A model generated the notes under the pieces. The model saw only the letters and a list, made by a program, of their open reading frames with translations, was not told where the DNA came from and ran no database searches. From Desulfovibrio sp. (lineage in GTDB: Bacteria > Desulfobacterota > Desulfovibrionia > Desulfovibrionales > Desulfovibrionaceae), in NCBI GenBank assembly GCA_016218665.1, contig JACRDI010000028.1, positions 110,929 to 174,928 on the forward strand: a stretch of 64,000 nucleotides of DNA. Direction: 5' to 3'. The translations under genes were made by a program, and so were the position numbers. Position 1 is the stretch's first letter, and each line of letters begins with the position of its first letter. Positions 52,521 to 61,094 of the stretch are shown in pieces.

Positions 52521-54263
52521 CTACTTTATCTTGTACTCGCGGTAGCGCGCCTTGCGGATCTTGCCGTAGGCCAGGGAACCCAGCCGCGCCACCATCACCG
52601 CGCCCACGGCCACTCCCAGCAGCAGCGCCCCGCCCGAGGCCGAGCGCGAACGCAGCAGGTGCGCCAGCCGGTACACCGGAAAGGCCACAAAGAGCGCCGT
52701 GGCCAGCGATCCCAGGGTGCCGTACCACCAGAACAGCCGCCGCTCGCGCAGGGTGGCCTTCTCCGCCTCCTCCGTTCCCAGGCCCAGCCAGCCCAGGATC
52801 TTGCTCTCCAGGAACTTGAAGGAGCGCGTGCGCAGATTGGGCACCCCGGTGTAGTCCACCAGTATGTAGTAGGCGTCCATCTTGAGGAAGGGATTGAAAT
52901 TCATGGCCAGGCTGAGCAGGCACAGGAGGGAGAAGGTGACGAAGACCGACTCCCAGGGGCCGGCCGCCTCCGCGCCCGCGCCCGCGGCGAGCCCCGCGCC
53001 CCACAGGGCCAGGCCCAGCACCGCGCTGGAGGCGATGGGCCCGCCCAGAGACACCAGGATGCGCTGGCCCTTGCGGGGAAAGTTCAGGGCCGCCGTGGTG
53101 TCGCAGTAGAAGATGAACGAGGCCATGTAGAACATGAGCCCGATGCGCGGCACCAGCCCGCCGTAGTGCTTGCAGGCGATGCCGTGGCCGAGCTCGTGCA
53201 TGGCCACATGGACGAGCATGAAGAGATACACCGGCACAAGGACCCAGGGATCGTCGAAGAGCGTCTGCTCCAGGCCGGAGATGACATGCAGGAAGCGCTG
53301 GTGCTGCAGCAGCGCGGGGATGAGCCCCGACACGCCCAGGCCCGCCATGAGCCAGCCCAGCCAGGGCGCGCACAGAAAACAGGTCCGCCGGTGCAGCCAG
53401 GCGGCCACCTTGTCCGCCCGGGGGATGGAGAAGTCCGGATGGATGAGCAGCCCGGCCACCTTGCGCAGGCGCGAGGAAGCGCCCTCGTCCTCCGGGCTTT
53501 TGAGCATGCGCATGGACTCAAGCTTCTCGTACAGCCGGGCCAGGGCCTCGGGCGAGATGAGCCCGATGGCGTCGATGTGCTCCATGTACAGATCATGGAA
53601 GGACTTCTGCCCGTCCATGTTGCGCACGAAAAAGGTCTCCGAGGGGCCCAGCTTGAGCACCCCGCGCCCCACGGCCTGCAGGAGCGAGGACGGATGCTCC
53701 GCCCCGGCGTCGTCCAGGTGGAAGAGCAGCCCGGCCCGCAGCTCCGGCCTGATGGCCATGACCCAGGCCTGCTTCTCCTTGCCGGCGTCGCGGCGATACT
53801 TGATCATCCGCAGCACGTGGCGCGACCCCGCCACCATGAAGTGCACGCGGTCCATGCGCTGCTTGATCATGTGCAGCCACAGGGCGTCCAGGTCCAGGGC
53901 GTCCAGGTCCGTGGCGGCGTCGGGGATCTCGTAGTCCGGGGTGCCGGTGGGATTGAGCGGCAGGCGCGCGTCGTAGACGATGTCCATGACCACGGTGCCA
54001 CCCTTGCAGTCGAGCACGAGCTCGTAGCGCTCGCCCGGGGCGGAGCGCCCGGAACGCCCGGGGCGCGAGGGCTGGCCCTGGCCCCAGGCCGCGGCCGCCA
54101 GCCGGTGCAGCTCCTCCAGCGCTTCCATCACCGAGGTGGTGCACGTGGCCGAGAGCCCGGGCGAGAAGTCCACCATCAGGCCGTAGCGCTGCAAGCAGTC
54201 CTGCGCATAGGGCAGCCAGGCCTGGTTGTAGGGAAAGCTGAGGGAAAGCTTGTTGTTGTCCAT
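52521..54263 (-). CDS. Membrane M50 metalloprotease with PqqD-like region (peptide maturation candidate)
   Basis: The ATG at 54263 gives 580 residues; a GTG at 54272 is possible. The N-terminal part (about 1-190) is unassigned. A PqqD-like winged region lies at about 197-258 (VGRGVLKLGPSETFFVRNMD with GLISPEALARLYEKLE). The M50 core has MHELGHGIACKHYGGLVPRI (HELGH at 356-360) and NFNPFLKMDAYYILVDYTGV (second-ligand Asp463), with five or more TM segments. This matches peptide zinc metalloproteases of RiPP clusters; the HlyD-type part is absent. It follows two NHLP-type precursors by 36 nt, so they are its likely substrates. Confidence 0.82.
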   Translation of the reverse strand: MDNNKLSLSFPYNQAWLPYAQDCLQRYGLMVDFSPGLSATCTTSVMEALEELHRLAAAAWGQGQPSRPGRSGRSAPGERYELVLDCKGGTVVMDIVYDARLPLNPTGTPDYEIPDAATDLDALDLDALWLHMIKQRMDRVHFMVAGSRHVLRMIKYRRDAGKEKQAWVMAIRPELRAGLLFHLDDAGAEHPSSLLQAVGRGVLKLGPSETFFVRNMDGQKSFHDLYMEHIDAIGLISPEALARLYEKLESMRMLKSPEDEGASSRLRKVAGLLIHPDFSIPRADKVAAWLHRRTCFLCAPWLGWLMAGLGVSGLIPALLQHQRFLHVISGLEQTLFDDPWVLVPVYLFMLVHVAMHELGHGIACKHYGGLVPRIGLMFYMASFIFYCDTTAALNFPRKGQRILVSLGGPIASSAVLGLALWGAGLAAGAGAEAAGPWESVFVTFSLLCLLSLAMNFNPFLKMDAYYILVDYTGVPNLRTRSFKFLESKILGWLGLGTEEAEKATLRERRLFWWYGTLGSLATALFVAFPVYRLAHLLRSRSASGGALLLGVAVGAVMVARLGSLAYGKIRKARYREYKIK

Positions 54264-54299
54264 GGCCCCCACGGCAAAGCCCCGGCCGAAAGACGAGTG

Positions 54300-54521
54300 T
54301 TAGAAAATGACCAGCGGCGAGACGCGCTCTTCCCCGGCGGCGCTTCCGCCCTGGGCCGAAGCCCGCTGCGGCGGCACGGACAGGGTCTCGCCCGGCGCGC
54401 CTTCCACCACGCGCACGGCCTTGCCCGCAGGCAGGGCCAGCCCTTGGGCCCGCAACACGCCGTAGGGATCGTCCAGCAAAGGGGCCTTGCCGTTCTCGTC
54501 GGCCCAGGCCCTGCCCAGCAC
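54300..54521 (-). CDS. NHLP-type precursor peptide B (N-terminus shifted by an 11-bp duplication)
   Basis: From GTG 54521 the frame encodes 73 residues: GRAWADENGKAPLLDDPYGV, then LRAQGLALPAGKAVRVVEG, LSVPPQRASAQGG and the end SAAGEERVSPLVIF. These match precursor A over the nitrile-hydratase-leader-type region. No RBS precedes 54521. A frame opening at GTG 54595 would join in phase if one of two 11-bp units at 54529-54550 were removed, giving 94 residues with RARAKVLGRAWAD at the junction. So this copy is either frameshifted (off) or starts internally. The GG before the short tail is a likely cleavage point. Confidence 0.72.
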   Translation of the reverse strand: MLGRAWADENGKAPLLDDPYGVLRAQGLALPAGKAVRVVEGAPGETLSVPPQRASAQGGSAAGEERVSPLVIF

Positions 54522-54528
54522 CTTCGCC

Positions 54529-54550
54529 CGCGCCCTGCCCGCGCCCTGCC
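54529..54550. repeat. 11-bp tandem duplication in precursor B
   Basis: The unit CGCGCCCTGCC is present twice (54529-54539 and 54540-54550), followed by a partial third (CGC). Because 11 is not a multiple of three, changes in copy number switch the reading frame between the N-terminal GTG at 54595 and the NHLP segment. Confidence 0.9.
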
Positions 54551-54642
54551 CGCTTCGGAACGCTCTGCCGTGGCGCCTCCTGCGTGGCGCTTCACGCTGC
54601 TGTTCCGGGCACGGCGCGGCCGACCCCGTCCAGACGCTCCAA

Positions 54643-54894
54643 TCAGATCATGATCGGCGAGATGCGCTCTTCCTCGGCTGCCGGCCCGCCGTGGGCGGCG
54701 GGCTGCGGCGGCAACACGAACAGGGCCTCGTCCGGCCCGGCCTCGATGACGCGCGCGGTCCTGCCCGCGGGCAGAACCAGCCCTTCGGCCCGCAACACGC
54801 CTTCGGGATCGTCCAGCAGGCGCTCCTTGAACGCCGCATCGGCCCAGGCCTTGGCCACCACGCGCCGCCAGCTCTTGTCCAGTTCCGCTGTCAC
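54643..54894 (-). CDS. NHLP-type precursor peptide A
   Basis: The start is one of two GTGs (54897/54894) after GGGAGGGGAGGCGCAG. The 83-residue product begins MTAELDKSWRRVVAKAWADA, then AFKERLLDDPEGVLRAEGLV and LPAGRTARVIEAGPDEALFV, typical of nitrile-hydratase-type leader peptides, which in other clusters guide RiPP enzymes. LPPQPAAHGG and the core PAAEEERISPIMI follow. The GG and the E-E-R-x-S-P core are shared with precursor B. No cyclodehydratase, LanM or radical SAM gene is visible, so the modification, if any, is unknown. Confidence 0.82.
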   Translation of the reverse strand: MTAELDKSWRRVVAKAWADAAFKERLLDDPEGVLRAEGLVLPAGRTARVIEAGPDEALFVLPPQPAAHGGPAAEEERISPIMI

Positions 54895-54981
54895 CACCTG
54901 CGCCTCCCCTCCCGGCGCGCCGGCCACCCCGGCTGTCAGTCCGCCGGACGGCCTCGGGCGCCGCTTTTCCTTATTCAAGTA

Positions 54982-55011
54982 CCGATATGCCGGAGCGGGC
55001 AAGGACGTCAA
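54982..55011 (-). promoter_or_regulatory. Possible promoter for the NHLP/M50 group
   Basis: On the minus strand, TTGACG (55006-55011) and TATCGG (54982-54987) are 18 bp apart, 88 nt before the precursor A start. The -10 is weak. The rest of 54895-55368 (474 nt) is GC-rich and holds nothing else that can be supported; it is the divergent promoter region of the NHLP group and the signalling genes. Confidence 0.3.
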
Positions 55012-55368
55012 GAATTCCTGCGCCCAGGGCGGGCGCCCGCGCCAGTGCCCTGAAGCCGGCGCAGACCTCCGGCGCGGCGCGGGAGGAATGCCCCGGCGTC
55101 CAAACCAGCCTCCTTCCCCGCCGCGGCTTCCCCCCGGTTTGCTTTCGGCCCCGGAACGGCCACAGGCCGATGTCGGCCGCACAACCCCGAGGAAGCACAG
55201 GCGGCCCCGCCCACGCGCAACCAGACGCCCGCCTCCTGCTCTTGCACTTGCCGCGCAGGGCCTGAAAGATGCGCTTGCCGTTGCGCATCCCGCTTGTTTT
55301 GTTCTATTGTCGGCCCAAGCGCCAGGGCGGGGCACCGCCCGGGGCGCACGTTTGCCGCCGGAGGCCTG

Positions 55369-55668
55369 ATGGGCAACTGCTGGAGCCGAACGGGGTTTTT
55401 CGTCCTCATCTTCGCTGCCCTGCTGCTGGCCTTCAACTGGCCGCTGATGGGCATTCCCCGACCGGGGGCGCTGCTGGGCTGGCTGTTCGGCGCCTGGGGA
55501 CGGGGCGTGGGCCTGCTGGCCCGGGCCGCGCGCGGGGCGGCGGCCGCCTGCGGCCCGCCTCCGGAAGAGGACACGGCCCCCTCAGCGGATGATCCGGGGG
55601 CCAAGCCGGCAGGCGGCTTTCTGAACGATTCCTCCCAGGACACCCTGCCCGGGGCGGGCGATGTTTAG
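55369..55668 (+). CDS. Small membrane protein preceding the symporter-kinase
   Basis: The ATG at 55369 has GGAGG four bases upstream. The 99-residue protein has an N-terminal TM segment (TGFFVLIFAALLLAFNWPLM) and a second weaker one (GALLGWLFGAWGRGVGLLAR). An acidic, Pro-rich tail follows (PPPEEDTAPSADDPGAKPAG). It overlaps the kinase start by eight bases and is probably cotranslated, so it may be a partner of the symporter domain. No family is recognised. Confidence 0.65.
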   Translation: MGNCWSRTGFFVLIFAALLLAFNWPLMGIPRPGALLGWLFGAWGRGVGLLARAARGAAAACGPPPEEDTAPSADDPGAKPAGGFLNDSSQDTLPGAGDV

Positions 55669-58600
55669 CCCGCTCTTCGTGCTGCTGCTACTGGCCGGGT
55701 ACACGACGGCGCTCTTCCTGTTGGCCCGCTGGGCCGAGGCCCGCTCCGAGGCGGGCCGGTCGGTGACGGACCGGCCCATGGTCTACGCCCTCTCCCTGGC
55801 CACCTACTGCACCAGCTGGACCTTCTACGGCTCCGTGGGCAAGGCCGTGGACTCCGGCCTGTACTTCCTCACCATCTACATCGGCCCCACCATCTGCGCG
55901 GCCCTGTGGTGGGTGCTCCTGCGCAAGCTGGTGCGCATCAAGTCCAGCTTCCACGTGGCCAGCATCGCCGACATCCTGGCCGCGCGCTACGGCAAGTCCC
56001 ACCGCATCGCCGCGCTGGCCACCACAGTGGCCTTCCTGGGCAGCGTGCCCTACGTGGCCCTGCAGCTCAAGAGCGTCATCTCCACCTTCACGCTGCTGGC
56101 CGGCGGGCCGGAAGGCCGCGCAGGCGGCCTGCTGCTGGGCTCCATGGGGCCGCTGGTGGTCGTCTTCATGATCGTCTACACCATCGTGCTCGGCGTGCGC
56201 CGCATGGACCCGACCGACCGCCACCCCGGCATGGTGGTCACGGTGACGGCCGAGGCGGTCATCAAGCTGATCGCGCTGCTCGCGGTGGGGGTCTTCGCCG
56301 TATGGGGCCTTCACGGCGGACCGGGGGACCTGCTGGCCAACCTGCCGCCGGACGCGGCGGCGCGCGTCATGACCCTGGGCGCGGCCGGGGCCACCCCCTA
56401 TGCCACCCCCTATGTGACATGGGCCGGCTACCTGGTGCTGGCCATGTCGGCCATCCTGTTCCTGCCCCACCAGTTCCACTTGGCCGTGGTGGAGAACGCC
56501 GACGAGCGGCACATCCTCACCGCGTCCTGGGCCTTTCCCCTGTATCTGCTTCTCATCAACCTTTTCGTGGTGCCCATCGCCCTGGCGGGCCTGTCCGCGG
56601 GCATGGACCCCGCCCAGGCCGACACCTTCGTGCTGGGGCTGCCCCTGGCCGGAGGCCAGCGGGCCCTGGCCCTGCTGGTGTTCCTGGGCGGCTTTTCCGC
56701 CGCCATGGGCATGGTCATGGTCTCGGCCATGACCAACGCGGTGATGCTGACAAACCACGTGCTTCTGCCCGTCATCGACCGCGTGCCTGCCCTCTCGGGC
56801 CTCAAACGGCGGCTCCTGGAGTGCCGCTGGGGCGCGGTGGCCTTCCTCATCCTGGCCTCGTACTGGTTCGAGCTGGCCGTGGGCGAGTCGTACATCCTGG
56901 TGAACATCGGCATCATCGCCTTCGGCGCGGTGCTGCAGTTCGCCCCGGCCCTCCTGGGCGGCATTTTCTGGCGGGGCGGCACCCGGGCCGGCGCCATGGC
57001 CGGGCTTTCGGCCGGCACGCTCCTGTGGGCGCACACCATGCTCCTGCCCGCGCTCTCCAGGGGCGGGCATGTGTGGGCCGCCCCCCTGCGCGAGGGCCTT
57101 CTGGGCCTCTCCCTGCTCAAGCCGGAGGCCCTGTTCGGCCTCTCCGGCCTGGACCCCGTGGCCCACAGCGTATTCTGGACGCTTCTGTTCAACGGCGGGC
57201 TCTACGTGCTGGTGTCGCTTTTCACGCGCCAGTCGCCGGAGGAGGCCGCCGTGCTGGAGGAGTTCGTCGGCCTGCCGGAGGCCGCCGGACGCCGCGCCGG
57301 CCCCCTGGCCGAGGACGTGGTGGTCCTCTCCGAGAAGCGCCGCCTGCTGGAGGAGCCCCTGCGCGAGTACATGCCCAGGGACCAGGCCCGGGCCATCATC
57401 AACGACAGCGTGCGCACCCTGCGCCTGGCCGGGCGGCCGCGCATCTCGGTCACCGCCCTGGCCGCGCTCTACGCCGAGGTGGAGAAGGCCTTCTCCGGCG
57501 TGGTGGGAGCCGCCGCCGCGCACAAGGCCCTTTCCCGCGCCGGGGTCTTCACCCCGGAGGAAACCCAGGCCCTGAGCGACGCCTACGGCGGCATGCTGGC
57601 GCGCATGCGCATCACCCCGGACGAGATGGTGCGGCGCATAGACTACCACATGGAGCGCGAGCGCCTGCTGACCCTGCACGCCGAGGAGCTGAAGGTGACC
57701 CTGCGCCTGCGCGAGCAGGAGATCGTGGAGCGCAAGCGCGCCGAGGAAGCCCTGCGCACGGCCGAGGAGAACTACCGCAGCATCTTCATGAACGCGCCCG
57801 AGGGCATCTTCCAGCTCTCGCCGGAGGGCCGGCTCCTCTCCGCCAACCCGGCCATGGCCCGCATCCTGGGCTACGCCTCGCCGGAGGAGCTGATGGAGCA
57901 GGCGGCCGACCTGTCGCAGCGGCTCTTCGCCTTCCCCCTGGGCTTCGAGAAGCTCATGCGCGACCTGGGCAGCAAGGGCGCGGTGGAGGGCATGGAGTTC
58001 GCCGCGCGCACCAAGGACGGCAGCCTCATCTGGTGCTCCATCATCGCCCGCGCCGTGCGCGGGGAGGACGGGACCACCGCGCGTATAGAGGGCCTGCTGG
58101 CTGACGTGACCGAGAAGAAGCGCGCCGTGGAGGAGCTGCGCGAGAGCGAGACGCGCATCCGCGCGCTGTTCAACGCCACCTCCGACTCGGTGATCCTCAT
58201 GGACACCGAGGGCCGCATCCTGGCCATCAACGAGCACGGGGCCAGCCGGCGCGGCCTGAAGCCGGAGGACATGGCCGGCAAGTACATCTACGACCACCTG
58301 CCGCCCAACGCGGCGGAGACCCGCCGCCTGCAGATACAGGAGGCCGTGCGCACCGGCAGCCCGCGCACCTTCGAGGAGGAACGCGCCGGCTTCCACTACT
58401 CCATCACCGTCTATCCCGTCATGGACAGCGACGGCGCCGCGCGGCAGCTGGCCAGCTTCTCCCGCGACATCACCGCCCAGCGGGAGAGCGAGGCCACCAT
58501 CCTGCGCATGAACGAGAGCCTGGAGGAGCGCGTGCGCGTGCGCACCCGCCAGCTGGAGGCGGCCAACGACGAGCTGAAGGGCGCCCTGGAGCAGCTGACC

Positions 58601-59371
58601 AGCGCCCACCGGCAGCTTGTGGAGTCGGAGAAGATGGCCTCCCTGGGCGGGCTGGTGGCCGGCGTGGCCCACGAGATCAACACCCCCGTGGGCATCGGCG
58701 TCACCGCGGCCTCCCACCTGGAGGCCAAGACCAGGGAGATGCTGGCCGACTACCGCGCCGGGGCCGTCAAGCGGGCCAGCCTGGAGGCCTATCTCGCCGT
58801 GTGCGACGAATCCACGCGCATGATCCTGTCGAACCTCAAGCGCGCGGCGGAGCTCATCCGCAGCTTCAAGCAGGTTGCGGTGGACCGCTCCACCGAGGAG
58901 CGGCGGCGCTTCCGCCTGCGGGCCTACCTGGACGAGGTGCTGCTCTCGCTCCGGCCGCATCTCAAGAAGACCGAGCACGAGGTGGCCATCATCTGCGACC
59001 CGGAGCTTGTCCTCGACAGCTACCCCGGCGCCCTCTCGCAGATCGTCACCAACCTGGTCATGAACTCCCTGCTGCACGCCTTCGAGCCCGGCGAGGCCGG
59101 ACGCATCGTCATATCGGCCGCGCGCCTGGACGACGGGCGGGTACAGCTGATTTACGTAGACAACGGCAGAGGAATCGCCCCGGAGAACCTGGACAAGATA
59201 TTTGAGCCATTTTATACCACACGCAGAGGCAGGGGAGGCACGGGCCTGGGCCTGCACATCCTGTACAATCTGGTGACCCAGACCCTGGGCGGCAGCGTGC
59301 GCTGCGAAAGCGCCCCGCAAAAGGGCACCACCTTCACAATCCTGCTGCCGCAGGGCACGAGCGAAGCGTGA
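55661..59371 (+). CDS. Na+/solute-symporter-type sensor histidine kinase (CbrA-like)
   Basis: The 1236-residue protein has an N-terminal sodium/solute symporter domain (about 1-520, 12-13 TM, with FYGSVGKAVDSGLYFLTIYI and LRKLVRIKSSFHVASIADIL). A linker region follows (about 560-670), then PAS domains at about 695-810 (NAPEGIFQLSPEGRLLSANP) and 830-945, a coiled coil, HisKA with the phosphoacceptor His1004 in GLVAGVAHEINTP, and HATPase boxes NLVMNSLLHAF, YVDNGRGIAP and GGTGLGLHI. Such fusions probably sense a transported solute. The stop overlaps the next gene, which is the likely phosphoacceptor partner. Confidence 0.9.
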   Translation: MFSPLFVLLLLAGYTTALFLLARWAEARSEAGRSVTDRPMVYALSLATYCTSWTFYGSVGKAVDSGLYFLTIYIGPTICAALWWVLLRKLVRIKSSFHVASIADILAARYGKSHRIAALATTVAFLGSVPYVALQLKSVISTFTLLAGGPEGRAGGLLLGSMGPLVVVFMIVYTIVLGVRRMDPTDRHPGMVVTVTAEAVIKLIALLAVGVFAVWGLHGGPGDLLANLPPDAAARVMTLGAAGATPYATPYVTWAGYLVLAMSAILFLPHQFHLAVVENADERHILTASWAFPLYLLLINLFVVPIALAGLSAGMDPAQADTFVLGLPLAGGQRALALLVFLGGFSAAMGMVMVSAMTNAVMLTNHVLLPVIDRVPALSGLKRRLLECRWGAVAFLILASYWFELAVGESYILVNIGIIAFGAVLQFAPALLGGIFWRGGTRAGAMAGLSAGTLLWAHTMLLPALSRGGHVWAAPLREGLLGLSLLKPEALFGLSGLDPVAHSVFWTLLFNGGLYVLVSLFTRQSPEEAAVLEEFVGLPEAAGRRAGPLAEDVVVLSEKRRLLEEPLREYMPRDQARAIINDSVRTLRLAGRPRISVTALAALYAEVEKAFSGVVGAAAAHKALSRAGVFTPEETQALSDAYGGMLARMRITPDEMVRRIDYHMERERLLTLHAEELKVTLRLREQEIVERKRAEEALRTAEENYRSIFMNAPEGIFQLSPEGRLLSANPAMARILGYASPEELMEQAADLSQRLFAFPLGFEKLMRDLGSKGAVEGMEFAARTKDGSLIWCSIIARAVRGEDGTTARIEGLLADVTEKKRAVEELRESETRIRALFNATSDSVILMDTEGRILAINEHGASRRGLKPEDMAGKYIYDHLPPNAAETRRLQIQEAVRTGSPRTFEEERAGFHYSITVYPVMDSDGAARQLASFSRDITAQRESEATILRMNESLEERVRVRTRQLEAANDELKGALEQLTSAHRQLVESEKMASLGGLVAGVAHEINTPVGIGVTAASHLEAKTREMLADYRAGAVKRASLEAYLAVCDESTRMILSNLKRAAELIRSFKQVAVDRSTEERRRFRLRAYLDEVLLSLRPHLKKTEHEVAIICDPELVLDSYPGALSQIVTNLVMNSLLHAFEPGEAGRIVISAARLDDGRVQLIYVDNGRGIAPENLDKIFEPFYTTRRGRGGTGLGLHILYNLVTQTLGGSVRCESAPQKGTTFTILLPQGTSEA

Positions 59372-60921
59372 TGGCCGACACAAGCGACGACCTGCTCTTC
59401 GCCGACGAAGGCGAAGTCAAGCCCGGAGCACCCGCCAGCCCGACGGCCTGGAAAGTGCTCATCGTGGACGATGAGGCCGAGGTGCACAACGTCACCCGGC
59501 TGGTGCTCTCCGGCTTCCGCTACAAGGGCCGGGGGCTCTCGTTCCTCAGCGCCTACTCCGGGAACGAGGCCAAGGCCATGCTCGCCGCCCACCCGGACAT
59601 CGCCGTGATCCTGCTGGACGTGGTGATGGAGGAGAACGACACCGGCCTCAAGCTCGTCAAATACATCCGCGAGGACCTGCAGAACCGCTTCGTGCGCATC
59701 ATCCTGCGCACGGGCCAGCCCGGGCAGGCGCCCGAAGAGCGCGTCATCGTCGAGTACGACATCAACGACTACAAGGAAAAGACCGAGCTCACCGCGCAGA
59801 AGCTCCTCACCGCCATCGTCTCCGCCCTGCGCACCAGCAGCGACATCGCCACCATCGAGGCCAACCGCCTGGGCCTGGAAAAGATCATCGAGGCCAGCGA
59901 GAACATCTTCGAGCTGCAGTCCATGGAGAAGTTCTCCATCGGCGTGCTCTCCCAGCTCATCTCCATCCTGGACCTGAACAAGAACGCCATCGTGTGCCAG
60001 GCCTCGGGCTTCGCCGCGGTGAACAACAAGGGCCACTTCAGCATCCTGGCGGCCACCGGGGAATATCAGGACTTCGTGCGGCGCAACGTGGACGAGGTGG
60101 TGCCCCCGGAAATCTACGCCCACTTCGAGCAGGCGGTAAGAAGCCGCACCAGCCTGTTCTTCGACGGCAAGCGCTACCTGGGCTACTTCCGCAGCCAGAA
60201 CGAGTCCGAGAGCGTCATCTACCTTGAGGGCGGCAAGGAGCTCACCGAGCTGGACCTGCAGCTGGTGGAGATCTTCTTCGCCAACGTGTCCATCGCCTTC
60301 GACAACCTCCACCTGAACAAGGAGGTGGAGGACACCCAGCGCGAGATCGTGCTCACCCTGGGCGAAACCATCGAGTGGCGCTCCCGCGAGACGGGCAACC
60401 ACGTGCGCCGCGTGGCCGAGTACATGTACCTGCTGGCCAGGAAGTACGGCCTGCCGGAGGCCGAATGCACCCTGCTGCGCCTGGCCGCGCCCATGCACGA
60501 CGTGGGCAAGCTGGGCATACCGGACAGCATTCTGCAGAAGCCCGGCCCCCTGACGGACTCCGAGATCGCCGTCGTGCGCACGCACCCCGTCATCGGACAC
60601 GAGATCCTCAAGGCCTCCCACCGCGAACTCCTGAAGGCCGCGGCCATCATCAGCCTGCAGCACCACGAGCGCTACGACGGCTCCGGTTACCCCAGCGGGC
60701 TGAGGGGCGAGGACATCCACGTCTACGGCCGGCTGGCCGCCGTGTCCGACGTGTTCGACGCCCTCATGTGCGACCGCATCTACCGGCCGGCCTGGCCCAG
60801 GGAACAGGTGCTGGAGCACATGCGCGCCGAGCGCGGCCGCCACTTCGACCCGCGGATCGTGGACCTGCTCCTGTCCGACCTGGAACCCTTCCTGAAAATC
60901 CACGAGCAGTACAAGGGCTGA
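59371..60921 (+). CDS. Response regulator with DUF3369 and HD-GYP domains
   Basis: The 516-residue protein has a REC domain at about 27-150 (WKVLIVDDEAEVHNVTRLVL, phosphoacceptor Asp in VILLDVVMEENDTG), a DUF3369 sensory region at about 160-300 (IVCQASGFAAVNNKGHFSIL), and a C-terminal HD-GYP domain: ETGNHVRRVAEY, MHDVGKLGIPD, HPVIGHEIL and QHHERYDGSGYP. HD-GYP domains degrade cyclic di-GMP. The ATG overlaps the kinase stop (TGATG), so the kinase probably phosphorylates this regulator. The expected effect is lowered c-di-GMP when the sensed solute is present; this is inference. Confidence 0.9.
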   Translation: MADTSDDLLFADEGEVKPGAPASPTAWKVLIVDDEAEVHNVTRLVLSGFRYKGRGLSFLSAYSGNEAKAMLAAHPDIAVILLDVVMEENDTGLKLVKYIREDLQNRFVRIILRTGQPGQAPEERVIVEYDINDYKEKTELTAQKLLTAIVSALRTSSDIATIEANRLGLEKIIEASENIFELQSMEKFSIGVLSQLISILDLNKNAIVCQASGFAAVNNKGHFSILAATGEYQDFVRRNVDEVVPPEIYAHFEQAVRSRTSLFFDGKRYLGYFRSQNESESVIYLEGGKELTELDLQLVEIFFANVSIAFDNLHLNKEVEDTQREIVLTLGETIEWRSRETGNHVRRVAEYMYLLARKYGLPEAECTLLRLAAPMHDVGKLGIPDSILQKPGPLTDSEIAVVRTHPVIGHEILKASHRELLKAAAIISLQHHERYDGSGYPSGLRGEDIHVYGRLAAVSDVFDALMCDRIYRPAWPREQVLEHMRAERGRHFDPRIVDLLLSDLEPFLKIHEQYKG

Positions 60922-60942
60922 TTCCCGCAGGGGGAGACGCAA

Positions 60943-60990
60943 GGGGTTCCACCCCTTGACCCCGTCAGGGGGTATGCACCCCCTGGACCC
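60943..60990. repeat. 48-nt intergenic repeat, copy 1
   Basis: This 48-nt element begins GGGGTTCCACCCCTTGACCC and ends GTATGCACCCCCTGGACCC. It matches 63873-63920 over the same length with about seven changes, and shares its ends with the longer form at 656-741. It sits right after the HD-GYP gene stop, could fold into two small stems and is probably a family of mRNA-end elements. Region 60922-61248 contains only this, two hairpins and a third GC-rich stem; no gene. Confidence 0.75.
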
Positions 60991-60995
60991 GCAGG

Positions 60996-61045
60996 GCGCG
61001 CGAGAATCCCCGGCGAGCGAAAGCTCGCCGGGGATTCTCGCGCGC
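60996..61045. terminator. Perfect 23-bp hairpin with GAAA loop
   Basis: Arms 60996-61018 and 61023-61045 (GCGCGCGAGAATCCCCGG.. and its complement) enclose a GAAA tetraloop, with no mismatch and no U-tract. It lies 75 nt after the HD-GYP stop. It should be an extremely stable RNA 3' structure, stopping transcription or protecting the mRNA. Confidence 0.7.
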
Positions 61046-61094
61046 AGGCAGGTGGCCGGAGCCCCTTGCCCGCACCAGAACCATCACCCCTCTG

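Noticed and set aside
54300..54894. Lanthipeptide or azole-containing RiPP
   Set aside because: The core segments lack Cys and have one Ser each, and no LanM, LanBC, YcaO or radical SAM gene is visible in the flanks.
55688..59383. A 1231-codon open frame on the minus strand
   Set aside because: It mirrors the symporter-histidine kinase gene; the product is His/Gln/Gly-rich low complexity, and the plus strand has complete kinase motifs.
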